Of a stretch of DNA of 10,000 bases, positions 6,716 through 10,000 are shown in pieces. Where the stretch lies: positions 1 to 10,000 of the forward strand of contig SLPX01000314.1 in assembly GCA_007131745.1 (NCBI GenBank), given 5' to 3'. The stretch is from Myxococcales bacterium (GTDB taxonomy: Bacteria > Myxococcota > Polyangia > HGW-17 > SLPX01). A model generated the notes under the pieces. The model worked only from the letters and a program-made list of their open reading frames with translations. It searched no databases and was not told where the DNA came from. Position 1 is the first letter of the stretch. Each line of letters opens with the position of its first letter. The position numbers and the translations under genes are program-made.

Positions 6716-7608
6716 GAAGCGGTCTCCTTCTCTGCCGGCTTTTTCTTTCGTTCTTTTTTCCACTCTTTTTGCATCGACTTGAGTTTTTTTCTGGCTTCCG
6801 GATCAAAAACCAGCTCACGCGGGGTAAACTTCCTCATGTCCACAATAGCACCGGGGGGACAAATCATCGCGGCTTCGCATGCTTCATCCCCGGCTTTTTC
6901 ATCCACGTGGGCAAGATTGCCCTTGATCTCGAACGCGGGGAAATTCTTTTCGCAAAGGCGGCAGCCAATGCAGCCGACTTTGCAGAACGTCCGCACGGTC
7001 TTTCCGACTTGATTGGTGTTACAAAGAACCTGCACATTCAGGTTTTTCGGAATAAGCCCGATGATGTCTCTCGGGCACTCCTTCAAACACAATCCACAAC
7101 CCGTACACCGCTCCACGTTGACCACGGCAACATTTTTTTCGACATGAATACAATCATAAGGGCAAACCCGGGCGCAGGATCCCAAACCCAAACAACCCCT
7201 GTAACATGCAGACGGCCCGGCCTGGACATGCTGAGCGGCCCGGCAATCATTGATTCCCCTGTACTCCGACCGCCAACGGGTCACATCGGAAGATCCCGCG
7301 CAGCGAACCACCGCAACCCTTGCAACCATTTCCTCCGCATCAATACCCAAAATTTCGGCTATTCTTTGATTCGTTTCATTTCCGCCTGCAGGACACAAGC
7401 ATATATCCACGCCTGCCAAAACGGCCTTGGCATATTCCCGGCAACCCGGATAACCACAGGCCCCACAGTTCGCGCCGGGCAATGTTTCACATATCATTTC
7501 TATGCGCGGATCTTCCCTCACGCCGAAAAAGTAGTTTGCCGCGGCCAACCCGGCTCCTGCTATGATGCCCAAACACATCAGTACAATGACGGCAATGAAA
7601 AAACTCAT
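6712..7608 (-). CDS. rnfB: RnfB, multi-cluster ferredoxin-type subunit of the Rnf complex
   Basis: RnfB is anchored by an N-terminal helix (residues about 3-27) and relays electrons between soluble ferredoxin and the complex. The protein has 298 residues. The first cluster motif is C48/C51/C56/C72 (NCGACGYPGC...LCPAGG). A full two-cluster ferredoxin domain follows: C135/C139/C145/C149 and C168/C171/C174/C178. A second ferredoxin-like domain has C213/C216/C219, but Phe223 where a fourth Cys is expected. In its second half only C250 remains of the usual CxxCxxCxxxCP pattern (Gly240, Ala243 and Ala246 replace the first three). By the usual ferredoxin pairing this leaves one complete cluster site. 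The C-terminus is a Lys-rich tail (about 273-298). The start at 7608 has GAGG overlapping the rnfA stop. An earlier in-frame ATG at 7629 would overlap rnfA and is less likely. Confidence 0.96.
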   Translation of the reverse strand: MSFFIAVIVLMCLGIIAGAGLAAANYFFGVREDPRIEMICETLPGANCGACGYPGCREYAKAVLAGVDICLCPAGGNETNQRIAEILGIDAEEMVARVAVVRCAGSSDVTRWRSEYRGINDCRAAQHVQAGPSACYRGCLGLGSCARVCPYDCIHVEKNVAVVNVERCTGCGLCLKECPRDIIGLIPKNLNVQVLCNTNQVGKTVRTFCKVGCIGCRLCEKNFPAFEIKGNLAHVDEKAGDEACEAAMICPPGAIVDMRKFTPRELVFDPEARKKLKSMQKEWKKERKKKPAEKETAS

Positions 7609-7615
7609 AGAAACC

Positions 7616-8194
7616 TCATGCAGGCACAAGCCCTGCGAAACCCATGAACGCGAGCGACAAGATGCCTGCCACGATCAACGCGGTCGCGGCTCCCTGAAAC
7701 GCCTTGGGTATATCGGAAGTTTCCAACCGTTCCCTTATCCCCGCAAACAAAAGCAAGGCAACCGCGAAACCTATGGCCGCGGAAAAACTGTAGACAACCG
7801 TCGCCAAAAACCCCCGCTCTGAATCAATGTTCATGACCGCGACTCCGAGTATCGCGCAATTGGTGGTGATAAGCGGGAGGTAAATTCCAAGAGCGTCATA
7901 GAGTGCAGGGGAAAATTTTTGCAGCACCATTTCGGTGAACTGCACGAGTGAAGCGATTACCAGGATGAATGCTATTGTTCTCAAATACTCCAGGCCGAAG
8001 GGTGTCAACACGACGCGATGTATCAACCATGTCACCACGGCTGCAAGGGTCATCACAAAAGTCACTGCAGCCGACATGCCCAGCGCGGTAGTTACTTTTT
8101 TCGAAACCCCCAGAAACGGGCATATCCCCAAAAACTTGGAAAGAACAACATTGCCCACGAGGATGGCGTTTACAGCCAGTATCAAGTATTCCAT
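7616..8194 (-). CDS. rnfA: RnfA, membrane subunit of the Rnf complex
   Basis: RnfA is the integral membrane partner of RnfE and the first gene of the operon. The protein has 192 residues, the standard length, with about six hydrophobic segments. It carries the conserved motifs [11 protein letters not shown] (C25) and [15 protein letters not shown] (C113). The equivalent Cys residues hold the intramembrane Fe-S centre together with those of RnfE. GGAGG lies seven bases before the ATG at 8194. The ATG and part of this GGAGG can fold into a short hairpin of two CCATGG hexamers. The gene ends only seven bases before the rnfB start. Confidence 0.97.
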   Translation of the reverse strand: MEYLILAVNAILVGNVVLSKFLGICPFLGVSKKVTTALGMSAAVTFVMTLAAVVTWLIHRVVLTPFGLEYLRTIAFILVIASLVQFTEMVLQKFSPALYDALGIYLPLITTNCAILGVAVMNIDSERGFLATVVYSFSAAIGFAVALLLFAGIRERLETSDIPKAFQGAATALIVAGILSLAFMGFAGLVPA

Positions 8195-8210
8195 GGCCGG
8201 TCCTCCATGG
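8191..8210 (-). promoter_or_regulatory. Possible start-codon hairpin of rnfA
   Basis: Two copies of the self-complementary hexamer CCATGG (8191-8196 and 8205-8210) are separated by eight bases. In the rnfA transcript they could form a 6-bp stem. The start AUG lies in one arm, and the Shine-Dalgarno GGAGG is partly in the other arm and partly in the loop. An out-of-frame AUG in the upstream arm would encode only MEDRPWNT. A role in limiting translation is inferred; the structure is short. Confidence 0.35.
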
Positions 8211-8237
8211 CGGGCCCCGATGCATCAGTGGCCTCGC

Positions 8238-8276
8238 CCCGTCCCAATCCTCCGACGGGAGGGGTTTTGGGATGGG
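8238..8276. repeat. Imperfect inverted repeat in the rnfA leader
   Basis: The outer arms CCCGTCCCAA and TTGGGATGGG pair with one G-T pair. The inner arms CCTCC and GGAGG then pair around a GACG loop, with a small internal loop between the two stems. It lies 44-82 bases upstream of rnfA. No T-run follows on either strand, so a simple terminator is unlikely. It may be a leader structure or protein site. Confidence 0.45.
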
Positions 8277-8284
8277 AACTAGGT

Positions 8285-8298
8285 AGTGAGACCTCACT
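8285..8298. promoter_or_regulatory. 14-bp palindrome upstream of rnfA, possible operator
   Basis: AGTGAG-AC-CTCACT is a perfect dyad with a two-base centre, about 90 bases upstream of the rnfA start. A run of seven T (8303-8309) follows it on the plus strand after CGGC, but no rightward gene lies nearby that would need a terminator. A binding site for a dimeric regulator of the rnf operon is the likelier reading. No convincing -35/-10 pair was found beside it. Confidence 0.35.
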
Positions 8299-8339
8299 CG
8301 GCTTTTTTTGCTTCAAAGAACCCCGGTTTGTTGACTGTG

Positions 8340-8382
8340 AAAAAAAACAGGTGGAAAAGTATTCGCGTTGCACTTACCTGTT
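8340..8382 (-). terminator. Likely intrinsic terminator after the 90-residue gene
   Basis: On the minus strand the arms AACAGGT (8382-8376) and ACCTGTT (8352-8346) form a 7-bp stem. The 3' arm runs directly into a T-tract (8347-8340, two T shared with the stem). It begins about 42 bases after the stop of the gene at 8425-8697. The loop is long (23 bases), which lowers confidence. If real, it separates plsC and the small gene from the rnf operon. Confidence 0.45.
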
Positions 8383-8424
8383 CCAATAGATGCGAGAAGT
8401 CTTTGTGGAAGAAAGCGCTCCTTC

Positions 8425-8697
8425 TTAATCGATATCGATCAACAGCTCCCCGGCACAGTCGCGCAGCGATTTCAAAATAACATCGTTTACCGTATCACCG
8501 CGTTCCAATATGCCGGTGTACAAGATGTCCAGCTGCCTGTATTCCTTCCACTTTTTGCCGAACTCGTCAAACTTGAGCTTCTTTACGAGCTTTCCATTCC
8601 ACGTTCCGAACTCTCCGAAATCCTTGACTCCTATTTCTTCATCGAAACGCTTAACATAAGACTTGAATTCTCTGACCAGATCTTTTTCGTCGGACAT
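8425..8697 (-). CDS. Small hypothetical protein of unknown family
   Basis: I do not recognise this 90-residue protein. It is highly charged, rich in Lys, Glu and Asp, with no signal peptide or membrane segment, so it is probably a soluble cytosolic protein. The first third looks helical. An aromatic- and Lys-rich middle (residues about 30-53, including WNGKLVKKLKF) leads to a final helix-like part, and the single Cys is at about 81. The ATG at 8697 is preceded by GAGGG at suitable spacing, which supports translation. It lies 93 bases after plsC in the same direction and 230 bases before rnfA. A likely terminator follows it, so it probably belongs with plsC or stands alone rather than with rnf. 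Confidence 0.65.
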   Translation of the reverse strand: MSDEKDLVREFKSYVKRFDEEIGVKDFGEFGTWNGKLVKKLKFDEFGKKWKEYRQLDILYTGILERGDTVNDVILKSLRDCAGELLIDID

Positions 8698-8790
8698 CTG
8701 TACCCTCGAGTGTTGGATTACAGGAACTCTCTGACTCTCGCTCCGGTTTATACAAAAACGAGACGAAAAAAAAAGACAAAACCGACAAAA

Positions 8791-9573
8791 TCAATCCCAA
8801 CGCTCTCTGAGCGACTCTTCCATGGCCTTACGCGTCTCGGCCATGAGGAAAGGAAGATCTTGCGATGTCATCCCCTTTGTCTTTATCGGCTTCAGTATTC
8901 TGGCCTTGACCGTCCCTTTTTTGCACACCCAGTCACCGCTCGGCATGAGATCCGAGGTTCCCTTGACTACCACTGGAACGATGGAAGCCCCGGCCTCGAC
9001 AGCCAGCCTGAAGCCGCCCTTTTTGAAATCCAGAAGATTTCCGTCTTCACTCCTGGTGCCTTCGGGAAAGAAGACGACCGAAGCTCCGTCTGCAACCTTG
9101 CGAGCGGCTTCTTGCATGGAGGCCCTCGCTGAAGCGCTGTCGCCTCTTTGAACGTATATGTGTCCCATTTTCTCGCAAGCGAAACCAAAAACCGGCACTT
9201 TTTTCAACTCTGATTTCATCACCCAGCGAATTTGAAGCGGAAGCGCGTCGTAAATTATCCAGATGTCCAGGAGACTGGAATGATTCACCATCATTACATA
9301 AGATGAACCAGGATCCAGGTTTTCACGGCCCTGAACTTCAACATTGATTCCGACCGCCCTCAAGTTCAACCTGGACCAGAAGCGCCCCACGTGATCACAG
9401 AGAAAACCGTCACGATCCCAGAAGCTCATCGCGATGACACTCGTACCCAAGATCGTGGTGTCAACACCCAACAGACACCAACTCCCCAAAGACCTGGCGC
9501 TGTGGATGAACCGGTCTATCTTCGCGGGTATTTTTTTCTTTTTACTCTTGTTCATGGCTCTGTCATCTTCCAT
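8791..9573 (-). CDS. plsC: 1-acyl-sn-glycerol-3-phosphate acyltransferase (PlsC family)
   Basis: The predicted role is transfer of an acyl chain to lysophosphatidic acid (or a related acceptor) at the inner membrane, giving phosphatidic acid for phospholipid synthesis. All four family motifs are visible in the 260-residue form. NHSSLLD (97-103) contains the catalytic H98-x4-D103 pair. GHIYVQRGD (137-145) is motif II, FFPEGTRS (168-175) is the acceptor-phosphate motif, and IVPVVVKG (198-205) is motif IV. The N-terminus is Lys-rich, followed by a membrane-associating hydrophobic stretch at about 32-50. The ATG at 9573 (GAAGAA upstream) is preferred over a TTG at 9627, and the ATG at 9555 is also possible. 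PlsC-family members include acyltransferases for ornithine lipids and other acceptors, so the exact substrate is an inference. Confidence 0.9.
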   Translation of the reverse strand: MEDDRAMNKSKKKKIPAKIDRFIHSARSLGSWCLLGVDTTILGTSVIAMSFWDRDGFLCDHVGRFWSRLNLRAVGINVEVQGRENLDPGSSYVMMVNHSSLLDIWIIYDALPLQIRWVMKSELKKVPVFGFACEKMGHIYVQRGDSASARASMQEAARKVADGASVVFFPEGTRSEDGNLLDFKKGGFRLAVEAGASIVPVVVKGTSDLMPSGDWVCKKGTVKARILKPIKTKGMTSQDLPFLMAETRKAMEESLRERWD

Positions 9574-9666
9574 TGTTTCTTCAGCTACCCAAAAGAAAAC
9601 TTGGAAAATCCACGAAAAAATGTTCAATTCGGGAACATCTTCTGTTCCTTTTCTCTTTTTCTCCGC

Positions 9667-9710
9667 TTTTCTCTCCGTTCAACGGAAAGATTTCACGATC
9701 GGAGAGAAAA
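9667..9710. repeat. 11-bp perfect inverted repeat upstream of plsC
   Basis: The arms TTTTCTCTCCG (9667-9677) and CGGAGAGAAAA (9700-9710) pair perfectly around a 22-base loop. Within the interval, CCGTT and AACGG (9675-9685) form a smaller stem that shares bases with the left arm, so the two stems would be mutually exclusive. No T-run follows on either strand. It could be an operator or a leader structure for plsC. Confidence 0.6.
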
Positions 9711-9747
9711 AATGAACAGGAGGAACATGTCATAAAAAGGTTCAAGA

Positions 9748-9787
9748 GTCCATTGAGTATCGTCAGGCGAATACTCTTTTCATGGAC
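9748..9787. repeat. Two-part inverted repeat in the spacer
   Basis: Outer arms GTCCAT/ATGGAC and inner arms GAGTAT/ATACTC form a 12-bp interrupted stem with a 10-base loop. A one-base versus five-base internal bulge separates the two halves. Four T follow the inner stem on the plus strand, but there is no rightward gene directly upstream to terminate. Confidence 0.4.
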
Positions 9788-9819
9788 CGCCGGGAAAAAA
9801 GACCTGCTGCCAAAACAAA

Positions 9820-9837
9820 ACCGGAATCCATTCCGGT
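9820..9837. repeat. 18-bp palindrome, terminator-like on the minus strand
   Basis: ACCGGAAT and ATTCCGGT flank a two-base centre. On the minus strand the stem is followed by TTTGTTTTG, which resembles a weak terminator. No leftward gene is visible between it and the right edge of the window, so it may instead be an operator for the gene at 9906. Confidence 0.4.
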
Positions 9838-9905
9838 GGATCCGTGTTTTGAATCATGGCATGTAGAAGTTTGTGCATTCGGTTTCTTCATCCATGGAGG
9901 CAAAC

Positions 9906-10000
9906 ATGACGAGACCCGATTTTTTGAATAATATCGAAAAGGTAAAGGGCTTATCCCAAAAAGAGCTTCAAGAGATTCATGAGGTCATCGAAAACTTTGC
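9906..10000 (+). CDS. N-terminal fragment of an unidentified gene, cut by the right edge
   Basis: Only the first 31 residues are visible, beginning MTRPDFLNNIEKVKG. The start is well supported: GGAGG at 9896-9900 lies five bases before the ATG, and the frame is open to the edge. The fragment looks helical and charged. The pattern LSQKELQEIHEVIENFA faintly resembles the segment ahead of the radical-SAM core in some lysine 2,3-aminomutase-like (KamA) proteins. That resemblance comes from memory of the family and is weak; the radical-SAM CxxxCxxC motif would lie outside the window. Confidence 0.7.
   Translation, partial: MTRPDFLNNIEKVKGLSQKELQEIHEVIENF

Larger units (their letters stand above)
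9574..9905. other. Gene-free spacer between divergent genes
   Basis: This stretch separates leftward plsC from the rightward gene at 9906. It should hold promoters for both, but I see no convincing -35/-10 pair on either strand. It contains three inverted repeats (9667-9710, 9748-9787, 9820-9837). A strong ribosome-binding-like AGGAGG at 9718-9723 precedes an ATG-TCA-TAA (9727-9735), too short to be a gene. Longer open frames here are basic, low-complexity and start without a ribosome site. Confidence 0.6.

Noticed and set aside
6769..7647. Plus-strand open frame of 292 codons
   Set aside because: Antisense to rnfB; its His/Arg/Thr-rich make-up mirrors the Cys- and Gly-rich coding strand.
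8747..8752. TATAAA on the minus strand about 45 bases upstream of the 90-residue gene, as a -10 element
   Set aside because: No acceptable -35 hexamer lies at 16-18 bases; the surrounding T-rich tract makes a chance match likely.
8753..8790. T-rich tract just after plsC on the minus strand, as a terminator
   Set aside because: There is no stem-loop immediately before the T-run, so an intrinsic terminator is not supported.
9573..9866. Plus-strand open frame of 97 codons in the plsC upstream spacer
   Set aside because: Partly antisense to the plsC start region, basic low-complexity product, no ribosome site, and it crosses several inverted repeats.

Overview
The window looks like chromosomal DNA of an anaerobic or facultative bacterium from a deltaproteobacterial-type lineage (Myxococcota, Desulfobacterota or relatives). 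Three observations support this: a complete Rnf operon, a secreted lipoprotein with the Cys-rich 'CGDGxxxxGEECDG' repeats common in myxobacterial surface proteins, and a small single-domain PilZ protein. The lineage call is an inference; no rRNA or other marker gene lies in the window.

Layout. Bases 1-2537 carry rightward genes: the tail of an unidentified gene, a HAD-family hydrolase (295-912), a Cys-rich lipoprotein (946-1974), then a 194-bp spacer with a good sigma70-type promoter and a CRP/FNR-like operator ahead of a PilZ gene (2169-2537). Bases 2598-8194 hold a leftward operon in the order rnfA-rnfB-rnfC-rnfD-rnfG-rnfE, convergent with the PilZ gene. Upstream of it and also leftward are a 90-residue protein of unknown function (8425-8697) and a PlsC-type acyltransferase (8791-9573). 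A likely terminator near 8340-8382 separates these two from the rnf genes. After a gene-free stretch of about 330 bp with several inverted repeats, a rightward gene starts at 9906 and runs off the right edge.

How the genes work together. The six Rnf proteins form a membrane complex that couples electron transfer between ferredoxin and NAD to ion movement across the membrane. RnfB carries Fe-S clusters and docks ferredoxin. RnfC holds FMN, the NADH site and two clusters. RnfD and RnfG carry covalent FMN on the Thr of a (S/T)GAT motif. RnfA and RnfE form the paired membrane core with a shared Fe-S site. All key motifs are present, so the complex should be functional. The flavin transferase ApbE needed to load RnfD and RnfG is not in the window.

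Most unusual points. The last ferredoxin-like domain of RnfB has lost exactly the four ligands of one [4Fe-4S] cluster while keeping all four of the other. Tandem 7-bp repeats sit in two spacers of the rnf operon. A short self-complementary hairpin covers the rnfA start codon. The lipoprotein appears to contain two related beta-type domains flanking its Cys-rich module. I found no mobile element, CRISPR array, tRNA or rRNA, and no clear new multi-gene system.
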